Positions 46,682 to 54,704 of a stretch of DNA of 64,000 nucleotides are shown here, one piece after another. Origin of the DNA: Brevundimonas sp. (GTDB taxonomy: Bacteria; Pseudomonadota; Alphaproteobacteria; Caulobacterales; Caulobacteraceae); NCBI GenBank assembly GCA_016742215.1, contig JACVCC010000002.1:124001-188000 (forward strand), written 5' to 3'. Both the position numbers and the translations under genes were made by a program. The notes beneath the pieces are model-generated. The model searched no databases and was not told where the DNA came from. It was given only the letters and a program-made list of their open reading frames with translations. The number at the start of each line of letters is the position of its first letter. Within the stretch, counting starts at the first letter, position 1.

Positions 46682-46700
46682 TTGTGCACTTTTGTGCACT
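46682..46700. promoter_or_regulatory. Tandem TTGTGCACT repeat before cysK
   Basis: TTGTGCACT occurs at 46682-46690 and again at 46692-46700, a ten-base period (one DNA turn). Each copy contains the palindrome GTGCAC. It is 33 bases upstream of the cysK start, within AT-richer sequence, so binding of a regulator in a same-face dimer pair is plausible. Confidence 0.5.
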
Positions 46701-46732
46701 CGAAAAAATTCCCAGTGCCGGAGATCTTCCCC

Positions 46733-47713
46733 ATGTCCGACGCCGCCTATGACGCCGCCCGCCATCTCAAATCCGGTCGTGGCAAGGTCTATGACTCCAT
46801 CATCGACACCATCGGCGACACGCCGCTGGTTGGCCTGCCGCGGCTGTCGGCGGAGCTGAAGCCCAAGGCTCGCGTGTTGGCCAAGCTGGAGTTCTTCAAC
46901 CCGATCGCCTCGGTGAAGGACCGGATCGGGGTGGCGATGATCGAGGCGCTGGAGCAGGCCGGCAAGATCGGGCCGGGCAGCGTGCTGATCGAGCCGACGA
47001 GCGGCAACACCGGCATCGCCCTGGCGTTCGTGGCCGCGGCCAAGGGGTACAAGCTGATCCTCGTCATGCCGGAGAGCATGTCGATCGAGCGTCGCAAGAT
47101 GCTGGCCCTGCTGGGCGCGGAACTGGTGCTGACCCCGGCCGAGAAGGGGATGAAGGGCGCGATCGCCATGGCGCAGGAACTGCTGGAGCGGACGCCCGGC
47201 GCCGTCAGCCCCGCCCAGTTCGACAACCCTGCCAACCCGGCCATTCACCGTGCGACGACCGCTGAGGAGATCTGGGCCGACACGGACGGCGCGGTCGACA
47301 TCGTCATCGCGGGCGTCGGCACCGGCGGCACCATCACGGGCGTCGGCCAGGTGCTGAAGGCGAAGAAGGCATCGGTGAAGATGATCGCCGTCGAGCCGAC
47401 CGCCAGCCCGGTGCTGTCGGGTGGCGATCCGGGGCCGCACAAGATCCAGGGCATCGGCGCCGGATTCATTCCGACGATCGTGGATCGCGACGTCATCGAC
47501 GGCGTGGAGCAGGTCTCGAACGAGGACGCGTTCGACATGGCGCGCAAGGCGGCGCGGGTCGAGGGCATTCCGGTCGGCATCTCGTCGGGGGCGGCGCTGA
47601 CGGCGGCATTCCGTCTGGCGGCGCTGGATGAGAACGCCGGCAAGACGATCGTCGCCATCATCCCCAGCTTTGCCGAACGGTACCTGTCGACTGCTTTGTT
47701 CGAGGGTCTTTGA
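46733..47713 (+). CDS. cysK: Cysteine synthase A (O-acetylserine sulfhydrylase)
   Basis: The PLP enzyme makes cysteine from O-acetylserine and sulfide. The 326-residue product has the PLP lysine in [17 protein letters not shown], the substrate loop [13 protein letters not shown], the phosphate-binding [15 protein letters not shown] and the PLP N1-serine region [15 protein letters not shown] 46733 is chosen because residues encoded before it are unlike the family. It is divergent from the hybrid kinase. Regulation through the GTGCAC repeats is inferred. Confidence 0.96.
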   Translation: MSDAAYDAARHLKSGRGKVYDSIIDTIGDTPLVGLPRLSAELKPKARVLAKLEFFNPIASVKDRIGVAMIEALEQAGKIGPGSVLIEPTSGNTGIALAFVAAAKGYKLILVMPESMSIERRKMLALLGAELVLTPAEKGMKGAIAMAQELLERTPGAVSPAQFDNPANPAIHRATTAEEIWADTDGAVDIVIAGVGTGGTITGVGQVLKAKKASVKMIAVEPTASPVLSGGDPGPHKIQGIGAGFIPTIVDRDVIDGVEQVSNEDAFDMARKAARVEGIPVGISSGAALTAAFRLAALDENAGKTIVAIIPSFAERYLSTALFEGL

Positions 47714-47719
47714 TCTGAC

Positions 47720-47735
47720 TTGAACGGTCGTTCAA
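47720..47735. promoter_or_regulatory. TetR-type operator 1
   Basis: TTGAACGGTCGTTCAA is a palindrome apart from the two central bases, seven-base arms TTGAACG/CGTTCAA. It is 36 bases from the second copy and lies upstream of the -35-like TTGACT at 47743-47748. The tetR gene is in the operon it precedes. Confidence 0.85.
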
Positions 47736-47755
47736 ATTTTCGTTGACTCTTGTTC

Positions 47756-47771
47756 TTGAACGAGCGTTCAA
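47756..47771. promoter_or_regulatory. TetR-type operator 2
   Basis: TTGAACGAGCGTTCAA has the same arms TTGAACG/CGTTCAA as operator 1, with AG in the centre. It covers the expected -10 region downstream of TTGACT (47743-47748), so occupancy should block polymerase. Confidence 0.85.
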
Positions 47772-47798
47772 TCGCTGTCGGGAACAGGAGGGCGGCCG

Positions 47799-48353
47799 AT
47801 GGACGTGGACGCGGCGACGGCGAAGATGATCGCCAATCTGGAAGCGAACACCGGGCGGTCGTTCGCCGAGTGGATCGCGGAGGCGAAGGCGTCCGGCCAT
47901 GCCAAACACGGTCAGATGGTGGCCTGGTTGAAGGCCGACCGCGGCCTGACCCATGGCTACGCCAACTTGGTGGCGCACAAGGCCATGGCGTCGGACGCCG
48001 GATCGCAGGCCGGCGACGATCTGGTCGAGGCCATGTTGGCAGGCCCCAAGGCGGCAATGCGGCCCGCCTACGACAAGGCCGCGGCCTATGCCGAAGGTCT
48101 GGGCGGCGTCGAGTTCGCGCCCAAGAAGGGCTACATGTCCCTGCGTCGCTCCAAGCAGTTCGCCCTGTTGCAGCCATCGACGAAGGAGCGGCTGGACGTT
48201 GGCCTGGCGCTGAAGGGCGTCGAGCCAAACGGCCGGCTGGAGGCGTCGGGATCGTGGAACGCCATGGTCAGCCACCGCATCCGCATCGCATCCGCCGAAG
48301 AGATCGACGCCGAGGTACTGGGCTGGATCAGGCAGGCCTGGGAAGCGGCATGA
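47799..48353 (+). CDS. DUF4287/DUF5655 domain protein
   Basis: The 184-residue protein has an N-terminal DUF4287 domain (residues 1-70: MIANLEANTGRSFAEWI, KHGQMVAWLKADRGLTHGYA, helical) and a C-terminal DUF5655 domain (about 85-180: FAPKKGYMSLRRSKQFALLQ, RLDVGLALKG). DUF5655 is a proposed transport- or nucleic-acid-associated fold of unknown activity. It is coupled to a downstream TetR regulator by an ATGA overlap and lies behind twin TetR operators, so it is most likely the regulator's target gene. Confidence 0.85.
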   Translation: MDVDAATAKMIANLEANTGRSFAEWIAEAKASGHAKHGQMVAWLKADRGLTHGYANLVAHKAMASDAGSQAGDDLVEAMLAGPKAAMRPAYDKAAAYAEGLGGVEFAPKKGYMSLRRSKQFALLQPSTKERLDVGLALKGVEPNGRLEASGSWNAMVSHRIRIASAEEIDAEVLGWIRQAWEAA

Positions 48354-48970
48354 GCCCGAAACAGAAGCTGGACGCGCGCACGAAGATCGTGATGGCCGCC
48401 ATGGAGCTGTTCTGGGCCAAGGGGTACAATTCGACCTCGATCGCCGACATCCTCAGCCGGACCCAGTTGAACGCCGGCAGCCTGTACCATGTGTTCCCGG
48501 GCAAGCAGGACGTGCTGATCGCCGTGCTGGAGGCCTATCGCGACGGCCTGTACGAGAACCTGATCGATCCGGCCTGGGAAGGGGTGGACGATCCTGTCGA
48601 GCGGATCTTCGCCCTGCTGGCGCGATATCGCTGGCTGATCCTCGAGACCGACTGCACCTATGGCTGCCCGATCGGGAGTCTGGCGCTGGAACTGCACGAA
48701 GCCGACCCGGTCGTGCGCGAACTGCTGGCGGTCAATTTCACCGGCTGGGTGGGCGCGATCATGCGGTGCCTCGATGACGCCGGCGACCGCCTGCCCGCCC
48801 GTCTGGACAAGCAGGCGCTCGCCGAGTTCGTGCTGACGACCATGGAGGGCGGCGTCCTTCAGGCCCGGACCTATCGCGACGTCGGCTATTTCGACCGCGG
48901 AGTTTCGGCGCTTCGCGACCATTTCGACATGCTGCTGGCCCGCGCGGCTCGGCAGCCCGAGACCGCTTGA
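48350..48970 (+). CDS. TetR/AcrR-family regulator
   Basis: The 206-residue protein has a TetR helix-turn-helix (residues 8-55: ARTKIVMAAMELFWAKGYNS, SIADILSRTQLNAGSLYHVFPGK) and a C-terminal ligand domain (about 80-195) with ETDCTYGCPIGSLALELHE, seen in the group with TetR_C_11-type cores. It starts within the stop of the DUF5655 gene. The two near-identical palindromes upstream of the operon are the probable autoregulatory sites. The ligand is unknown. Confidence 0.92.
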   Translation: MSPKQKLDARTKIVMAAMELFWAKGYNSTSIADILSRTQLNAGSLYHVFPGKQDVLIAVLEAYRDGLYENLIDPAWEGVDDPVERIFALLARYRWLILETDCTYGCPIGSLALELHEADPVVRELLAVNFTGWVGAIMRCLDDAGDRLPARLDKQALAEFVLTTMEGGVLQARTYRDVGYFDRGVSALRDHFDMLLARAARQPETA

Positions 48971-48986
48971 GGGGAAGGTCTGTGCC

Positions 48987-49967
48987 ATGAACAAACGACT
49001 GATCGCCGCCGCCACCCTGTCACTGCTTTTCGCAGCGCCGGCCCTGACCGCTGTAGCCCAGGTCGCCGAGTTGCCGGCGCCGGGCGTGGGCCGCGCGGCC
49101 TATGCGCCGTTCGAGCATCTGGTGGGAAGAACCTGGCGAGGGGTGGGCACCGGATCGGAGGCGGTCGAGGATATCCAGCGTTGGGAATGGGCCGTCGGCG
49201 GCCACGCCGTGCGCGTGGTCCACTCGGTTGGCGGCGGCGCCTATGCAGGCGAGACCCTGATCTTCCGGGACAGGGCCAGCGGGGCCTACATCTTCCATTA
49301 TTTCACGTCGGGCGGCTTCCACTCGACCGGCATCATGCGGCCGACAGGTCCGGGAGCCTTCGAGGCGGAGGAGACGATACACGGCCTCGACGGCTTTCCG
49401 CCCCTTCGCTCCACGCTCGTCATGGGAGCCGATGGCGTTCATCGCGCGCGCAGCTTCCAGCAGGAGAATGGGGCATGGGTCGAGAAGGGCGGGTTCGACT
49501 ACCGGGAGGACGCGTCGGCGGTCCCGGTGATGCCGGCCCTGGCCGCAGCCGCGCGTGAGGCTTCCACGGCCGTCGGTCCGCTGGAGCTGACGCGTCGGAT
49601 CGTGGCGACCTCCGGAACGGCGGGCGAGGATTCTGCGGGCTATGTTCGTATCCACAACGGCTCGTCGGCGGCCGATGAACTGATCGATGTGTCCTGCGCC
49701 TGCGCTGACACGGTCGAATTCCACCGTGTTGTGCGCACGGAGACCGGCGGCAGCATGCTGGATGATCCGAGCTGGGCAGTCCCTGGAAACGGGGCGCTGG
49801 ACGTGCGGCCGGGAACCAACCTGCACTTCATGCTCCTCAATTTCGATCCGGCGAAGGCCGTCGATGGCCGGGTGCGGTTGACGCTCACGTTCCGGGATGC
49901 CGGCGCCGTGCAGGCCGATTTCTCGCTGACCGGGGACAGTCGCGCCGCGTGGGCGGCGTTCGATTGA
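48987..49967 (+). CDS. Exported DUF1579-like/PCu(A)C copper-chaperone fusion
   Basis: The 326-residue protein has a Sec signal (LIAAATLSLLFAAPALTAVA). The first half (about 35-185) is beta-rich with FEHLVGRTWRGVGTGSE, IQRWEWAVGGHAV and HYFTSGGF, a pattern like DUF1579/lipocalin-type domains. The C-terminal half (about 195-320) resembles PCu(A)C: a His in VEFHRV, a Met in GGSMLDD and the pair LHFML supply the H...M...HxM copper-ligand set. PCu(A)C delivers Cu(I) to cytochrome oxidase. A fusion of these domains is unusual. It follows the tetR gene by 16 bases. Confidence 0.7.
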   Translation: MNKRLIAAATLSLLFAAPALTAVAQVAELPAPGVGRAAYAPFEHLVGRTWRGVGTGSEAVEDIQRWEWAVGGHAVRVVHSVGGGAYAGETLIFRDRASGAYIFHYFTSGGFHSTGIMRPTGPGAFEAEETIHGLDGFPPLRSTLVMGADGVHRARSFQQENGAWVEKGGFDYREDASAVPVMPALAAAAREASTAVGPLELTRRIVATSGTAGEDSAGYVRIHNGSSAADELIDVSCACADTVEFHRVVRTETGGSMLDDPSWAVPGNGALDVRPGTNLHFMLLNFDPAKAVDGRVRLTLTFRDAGAVQADFSLTGDSRAAWAAFD

Positions 49968-50010
49968 CCGTCACAGCCGGTTAACCGCGCCGGCGTTAGG
50001 CTTGCGCGGT

Positions 50011-51228
50011 ATGACCGACGTCGCTCTCACGCCCGAAGACGACGCGCCCGCCACGGGGTTCCGTGCGCGGCACGCGCTGCTGAAGCGGCTCGCCGACGTC
50101 GTTTCCCTGCCAGCCAGCCGGATCAACGCCTTCGAGCGCGCGGTCACGGGTGACCTGCTGGTCGAGATGTTGCGGCTGGCTTCGCCGGATGACCGGAAGC
50201 GGGTCGCGGCGCGGCTGGCTCCCCTGACCGAACTGCCCAATGCGCTGGCGCGGATGCTGCTGAGGGACGAGCCCGAGATCGCCGGCCTGCTGATCGAACA
50301 GTGCGCTTCGCTTTCGGATGCTGATCTGGTGGCCTGCGCGCGCGACGCGACCATGGATCACCGCTTCCTGATGGCGAGCCGCCGGGGGCTGTCCGAAGTC
50401 GTCAGCGAGACATTGCTGTCGTTCGGCGAAACGCCGGTGATCGAGGCTGTTTTGCGCAACACGACCGCCCGGCTGAGCCAGGTGGCGATGGAAGGCGTCG
50501 TCAGCCTCAGCCGGACGGAACGCAGTCTGTGCCATTCGATCCTGCGGCGCGGGGAGCTGCGGCCATCGGGCGCCTACGTCATGTTCTGGTGGTGCGACCC
50601 GGATGATCGCAAGACCATCCTCCAGCGCTTCGCCGTGTCGCGCGAGGTCATGCAGGAGGTGTCGGAGGACGTCTTCGCCATGGCCGCTCAGGAGGGCTGG
50701 CAGGATCCTGTATCCCGCAAGGCCCTGCAGTTCATCGAGCGCCGGCAGAGAAATCGGGCTGCGATCCAGAAGAGCCCGTGGGGTGGTCTGGAACAGGCCG
50801 TTGAAGCGGCGGCGACCGGAGGGCTGACGCGCGAGCTGGCGTCGGAGATCGCCTATCTTTCCGGCGTGAAGCCGATCACCGGAGCCAAGATTCTGGGCGA
50901 CACGGGCGGCGAGCCGGTCGCGATCCTGTGCAAGGCCACCGGCCTGTCCCGCAACGAACTCGCCGGCTTGTGGCGATCCATGCGTCGTCCGGAGACCGCT
51001 CCCGACGGGACCGTGGACCCGGTCTGGGAGCGGGTGCAGGTCACTTACGAGATGCTGGCTGTCGATCGGGCCCAGACCGTGCTGCGCTACTGGAACTGGT
51101 CCCTGTCGTCGGCTCTGACCCCAGCGTTGCTGAGGGCCATCCGGGACGGCGAAGAAGAGGCGCTGGACGACTACTCGGCTCCCGAGCGCGCGGCGATGCT
51201 GGCCCTGGCCGAGAATTTCGGCCGATAG
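50011..51228 (+). CDS. DUF2336 protein 1
   Basis: The 405-residue protein is all-helical and resembles DUF2336, a HEAT-repeat-like domain common in alphaproteobacteria: ALARMLLRDEPEIAGLLIEQ, SLSDADLVACARDATMDHRF, VIEAVLRNTTARLSQVAMEG. A C-terminal region (about 290-400) has helices ending APERAAMLALAENFGR. No enzymatic motif is visible; DUF2336 proteins are sometimes linked to c-di-GMP or motility, but this is not shown here. ATG 50011 is preferred over a TTG at 50002. A second DUF2336 gene lies 0.7 kb away behind a MucR regulator. Confidence 0.8.
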   Translation: MTDVALTPEDDAPATGFRARHALLKRLADVVSLPASRINAFERAVTGDLLVEMLRLASPDDRKRVAARLAPLTELPNALARMLLRDEPEIAGLLIEQCASLSDADLVACARDATMDHRFLMASRRGLSEVVSETLLSFGETPVIEAVLRNTTARLSQVAMEGVVSLSRTERSLCHSILRRGELRPSGAYVMFWWCDPDDRKTILQRFAVSREVMQEVSEDVFAMAAQEGWQDPVSRKALQFIERRQRNRAAIQKSPWGGLEQAVEAAATGGLTRELASEIAYLSGVKPITGAKILGDTGGEPVAILCKATGLSRNELAGLWRSMRRPETAPDGTVDPVWERVQVTYEMLAVDRAQTVLRYWNWSLSSALTPALLRAIRDGEEEALDDYSAPERAAMLALAENFGR

Positions 51229-51269
51229 GTCGCGCGCGATACAGAAATTACAGGGTATTTGATCTGCGT

Positions 51270-51287
51270 AATGACTGTCTTGTCATT
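51270..51287. promoter_or_regulatory. Inverted repeat in the mucR upstream region
   Basis: AATGAC (51270-51275) and GTCATT (51282-51287) flank a TGTCTT spacer, about 88 bases upstream of mucR in unusually AT-rich sequence. Ros/MucR proteins bind AT-rich upstream regions and often repress their own genes, so an operator role is possible. Confidence 0.4.
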
Positions 51288-51374
51288 GCCAAGTTTCCCG
51301 AACGACACTATTCAACGGCGAGACGATGGAGTCGGGGATCGTCATACCGTTAATTTCCAACAGGTAGAACGTCG

Positions 51375-51803
51375 ATGGAAGATAACTCGCAGTTGCTTGA
51401 GATGACTGCCGACATCGTGTCGGCGTATGTGGGCAACAACAACGTTCAGGCCGCTGAAGTCCCGGCCCTGATCTCCAGCATCCATGCTGCACTTTCGCAG
51501 GTTTCGACTGGTGCGGTTGAGCCGGAGCCCGAACCCCGTGAGCCGGCTGTTCCGGTCCGCAAGTCGATCACGCCGGACTACCTGATCTGCCTCGAAGATG
51601 GTCGCAAGTTCAAGTCGCTCAAGCGCCACCTGCGCACCAAATACAATATGAGCCCCGAAGAATACCGCGCCAAGTGGGGCCTGCCGAAAGACTATCCTAT
51701 GGTCGCCCCGAACTACGCCAAGGCGCGTTCGGAACTGGCCAAGCAGATGGGTCTCGGTCAGGGCGGCCGTAAGCCGGCCCGGGCGCCTCGCGCCAAGAAG
51801 TAA
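51375..51803 (+). CDS. mucR: Ros/MucR-family regulator with altered zinc site
   Basis: The 142-residue protein has the MucR layout: an N-terminal oligomerisation region (1-45), a linker, and a prokaryotic zinc-finger domain (about 60-120, [40 protein letters not shown]). Of the classical ligands only Cys72 and His85 remain: the second Cys is Asp75 and the last His pair is Lys89-Tyr90 (HLRTKY). M. loti has Ros homologues that fold without zinc, so this variant may do the same. It probably controls envelope, motility or cell-cycle genes. It has its own terminator. Confidence 0.93.
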   Translation: MEDNSQLLEMTADIVSAYVGNNNVQAAEVPALISSIHAALSQVSTGAVEPEPEPREPAVPVRKSITPDYLICLEDGRKFKSLKRHLRTKYNMSPEEYRAKWGLPKDYPMVAPNYAKARSELAKQMGLGQGGRKPARAPRAKK

Positions 51804-51824
51804 AAGCGATCCAGGTCGCATTCG

Positions 51825-51854
51825 ACGCCCGCCTTCATCGAAGGCGGGCGTTTT
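51825..51854 (+). terminator. Rho-independent terminator of mucR
   Basis: A perfect 12-base stem (51825-51836 with 51840-51851) around ATC is followed by TTTT, 21 bases after the mucR stop. It also separates mucR from the convergent DUF2336 gene. Confidence 0.92.
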
Positions 51855-51869
51855 GCATTGTGGGTCTGG

Positions 51870-52967
51870 TCAGGCCGCGTGGGCGTTGCGGAGCATGCGC
51901 CAGAACCGCAGGGTTCTGAGCGCGGCGTCACGGGTCAGTTCGGCGTACATCCGGGCGTAGGAATGCGCCTTGGCCATCGCGTCGCCATCGTCGTTCAGCA
52001 GCACGACCGCATAGGTCAGGAACAGGGCGCGATCGAGATCCGCGGCCTTGCAGACGACTGCGAGAGCGTCCAGTTCCCGACGCTCCACGATCTGGCGGGC
52101 GGTGTGGAAGTCGATCTCGGCCAGCTCGGCGAGCGCGATCAGGAAGCTGGTCCTGCCGCTGGTGCCCGAGCGAAGGAAGCGAGCCAGCATCTGGGGGGTC
52201 AGCTGATCAGCGGCGTCCAGTTCTTCCACATAGGCGCGGCATTCCGCGTAGTCGGCGGGAAGCGCGCCATCCTCGGTCGCCACCCGTGCGCGTCCGGCAG
52301 CCAGGGCCGCCTCGAGCAGGGCCGGGTCCATCCGGGCGTTCTGTTCAAGGATACGGGTCCGCAGTCGCGCCTCGACCACGAAATACATCTCGTTGAGCAG
52401 GTCGGGCGGCAGATGGGCGCGCTCGACCGTGGCTTCGTGAAGCTCCGGATTGGCACGCGCTCGCTCGACAGCGGTCTCGGAAGCAGAACGCGAAAGGCGG
52501 GCCCCGTCATTGCGCAGCAGTGTGCCGAGGGTCTCGTCATCGCCACGCTCGACGATCACGTCGGAAACGGCTTCCGGAACGGAGGTCCGGGCAGACACCG
52601 CGCGGAGGTGATCCTGTCCGTGACTGCGGACGACCCCCAGTAGATCTTCCTCGGTCAGGACGGGCGAATGAGCCAGAACTGCGGTTGCGACGGCGGCCTC
52701 GTCATTGGCCAGACGCCGAATGAGATTGTGAGGAGCGTCTGGCGCCGAGGCGAAGCGTTCCGCCAGTTCGGCGCGCACCGCGACTTCCATGTCCGCCGTC
52801 AGCTGCCCCAGAACATCGCCGAAGAGGTCCTGTTCGGCGTCCGTTCGCTCGGCGGTTCCGAAGAAGTGGCCGGTCAACTCGCGCAGGAGCGCGCGGCGCT
52901 TCTCGCTGGATTCTTCCTGGGCGAGGGCGATGAGTTCGGGCAGGCGCGAGGGCGCCACTTCGCTCAC
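51870..52967 (-). CDS. DUF2336 protein 2
   Basis: The 365-residue helical protein fits DUF2336 well: LPELIALAQEESSEKRRALL, DLFGDVLGQLTADMEVAVRA, HNLIRRLANDEAAVATAVLA, and VLTEEDLLGVVRSHGQDHLR in HEAT-like repeats across about residues 10-340. There is no signal peptide or catalytic motif. It is convergent with mucR. Its start overlaps the stop of the upstream Pro-rich gene by four bases, making a two-gene operon. Together with the DUF2336 gene at 50011 it flanks mucR, which suggests a shared pathway. Confidence 0.85.
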   Translation of the reverse strand: MSEVAPSRLPELIALAQEESSEKRRALLRELTGHFFGTAERTDAEQDLFGDVLGQLTADMEVAVRAELAERFASAPDAPHNLIRRLANDEAAVATAVLAHSPVLTEEDLLGVVRSHGQDHLRAVSARTSVPEAVSDVIVERGDDETLGTLLRNDGARLSRSASETAVERARANPELHEATVERAHLPPDLLNEMYFVVEARLRTRILEQNARMDPALLEAALAAGRARVATEDGALPADYAECRAYVEELDAADQLTPQMLARFLRSGTSGRTSFLIALAELAEIDFHTARQIVERRELDALAVVCKAADLDRALFLTYAVVLLNDDGDAMAKAHSYARMYAELTRDAALRTLRFWRMLRNAHAA

Positions 52968-53884
52968 TGATAGTCCCCTTCCGGGGCGGCGGGCTGGACG
53001 CGCACCCGACCCTGGGCGTCGCGGATCATGGCCGGAGGTTCTGCCGGCTGTGCGAGGTCCTGGGTGGCCGGTGTTTCCGGGAGGTTTGTGATCGTCAATG
53101 CGTCGACATAGGTCGGCTGGGGCATGACCATCGCATCGGGCGCCTGACCGTTCTGGCGATGAACCGAATAATAGCGGGCGCCCTGCGGGGCCGGTCGATC
53201 ATTCGGGTTGCCCTGAACGAGCGCGACCTGGCGGGGCCGGGCCTCGGTTTCCGTCTGCGGGCGCTCCCGCGGCTCGGCGCGCGGCGAGGGTGGAGCGGGC
53301 GTCTGCGCGACGTCCGGAGCCGTCTGCTGCATCCGGAAGATGGGAGCATCCCGGCGCGGAGCCATGGGGTCGCCCGCAACAATCTCGGCGGGCACGGGCT
53401 GGCCGCCGTTCGGCGCCGGAACATAGTCCGGCAGTGCGCTGGCCGGCGGCTGCGGTTGAGGCGCCGGGGGCGCGGGGCGGGGCGTCGGCCGTGCCGCAGC
53501 GGAAGGCGCGGGAGCGGCCGGAGGCATGGGTGGAGGCGCGGCTTCCGTCGCCGGCGCCGGCGATCTGGACAGCCACGTCGACGCCGGGGTGAGCGCGGCC
53601 CGGTTGCCGCCCGGAGCCGGCGTCAGTCCGGTGCGTGGGGAGGCGAGGGCTTCTGCGGATCCGCCATGCGGGATGACGCGATTGGGTCGGCGAAGGTCGC
53701 GGCGGACGTCGGCGGGCGCGCCGGTCGGCGCCGCCTGCGGAGTGGTGGGGCGGCCGTTCCACGAGAGGTAGCGCAGGCCCTGGGCCTGCCCCGACGGCGC
53801 CTCCTGGGCCTGGGCAGGAAGGCTCGCGCCGGCGGCGAAAGCGACGACCGAGAGGCCAGCAAGCAGATGTCGGGCGCGGCGCAA
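52964..53884 (-). CDS. Exported proline-rich protein
   Basis: The 306-residue protein has a Sec signal (LLAGLSVVAFAAGASLPAQA) and a long, low-complexity Pro/Ala/Arg-rich middle (about 45-225) with many PAP and APP units. The only ordered-looking parts are the N-terminal GLRYLSWNGRPTT and the C-terminal GARYYSVHRQNGQAPDA and DALTITNLPETP. It is probably a periplasm-spanning or cell-wall-associated stalk. It is the first gene of the operon with DUF2336 protein 2 (ATGA overlap). No family is recognised. Confidence 0.75.
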   Translation of the reverse strand: MRRARHLLAGLSVVAFAAGASLPAQAQEAPSGQAQGLRYLSWNGRPTTPQAAPTGAPADVRRDLRRPNRVIPHGGSAEALASPRTGLTPAPGGNRAALTPASTWLSRSPAPATEAAPPPMPPAAPAPSAAARPTPRPAPPAPQPQPPASALPDYVPAPNGGQPVPAEIVAGDPMAPRRDAPIFRMQQTAPDVAQTPAPPSPRAEPRERPQTETEARPRQVALVQGNPNDRPAPQGARYYSVHRQNGQAPDAMVMPQPTYVDALTITNLPETPATQDLAQPAEPPAMIRDAQGRVRVQPAAPEGDYQ

Positions 53885-53951
53885 GGGAGGCTCCGGTCGC
53901 AGGATCAGAGCGTGACGTTACCGGCCGGGGACTTAATCCGGACCTAACGGA

Positions 53952-54704
53952 TCAGGCGATCCGGGCCCTTGCTCTCCGCTCGGCCCAGCCCACGACGGCA
54001 TTGAGCGCCAGCCCCATGGCCATCAGCCAGACCAGGGCAGCCAGCATGTCAGCGGTCCGCAAGCGGTTGCCGGCCTCCAGGAGCCGCCAGGCCAGCCCCT
54101 GCGACGCGCCGGATCCGGACACGAACTCCGCCACGACAGCGCCGATGACCGAGAGGCCGGCGGCGACGCGAAGGCCTTCAAGAGCGAAAGGCGCGGCGGA
54201 GGGGATGCGCAGCCGCAAAAGCCGCTGGAGCGGCGTCGCCCCGTAGAGGTCAAACAGACGTTCAAGGTCTCGATCAGCCGAGTTCAGGCCGGTCAGCACG
54301 CCCGAGAACAGGGGGAAGAAGGCGACGGCGGCGGCGAGGGCGATCACCGCGCGATCCGGATGGTCCAGTCCGGCCCAGATCAGAACGAGCGGCGCGATGG
54401 CCACGATCGGCGTGACCTGAAGGGCGACGGCGAGGGGACGGACGGCATCCTCGGCCGCGCGATTCATCGACACGATCAGGGCCAGGCCTCCGCCGAGAAG
54501 GCCCGCAACCAGCAGGGCCTGCAATGCCATCCGGAAGGTTTGCCATGCCGATCCGGCGAGCACCGGCGCGCGCTCGATCAGCGAGGCGACGACTGCGCCG
54601 GGCGGCGGCAGGAAATAGATGGGGATGTCCAGAAGCCGGCAGGCGGCCTCCCAGATCCCGAGCAGGATGGCGATCAACAGGAGCGGGGACAGGATGCGGC
54701 TCAT
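53952..54704 (-). CDS. ABC transporter permease (SsuC/ThiX-like)
   Basis: The 250-residue inner-membrane protein has six helices and the BPD-type EAA loop, seen as LFDLYGATPLQRLLRLRIPSA, where it contacts the ATPase. The PLFSGVLTGLNSADRDLE stretch before it and the GLRVAAGLSVIGAVVAEFV after it match SsuC/TauC/ThiX permeases. It is the last gene of a three-gene unit with ATPase (four-base overlap) and substrate-binding protein. It should import an organic sulfonate, nitrate or pyrimidine-type ligand. Confidence 0.9.
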   Translation of the reverse strand: MSRILSPLLLIAILLGIWEAACRLLDIPIYFLPPPGAVVASLIERAPVLAGSAWQTFRMALQALLVAGLLGGGLALIVSMNRAAEDAVRPLAVALQVTPIVAIAPLVLIWAGLDHPDRAVIALAAAVAFFPLFSGVLTGLNSADRDLERLFDLYGATPLQRLLRLRIPSAAPFALEGLRVAAGLSVIGAVVAEFVSGSGASQGLAWRLLEAGNRLRTADMLAALVWLMAMGLALNAVVGWAERRARARIA

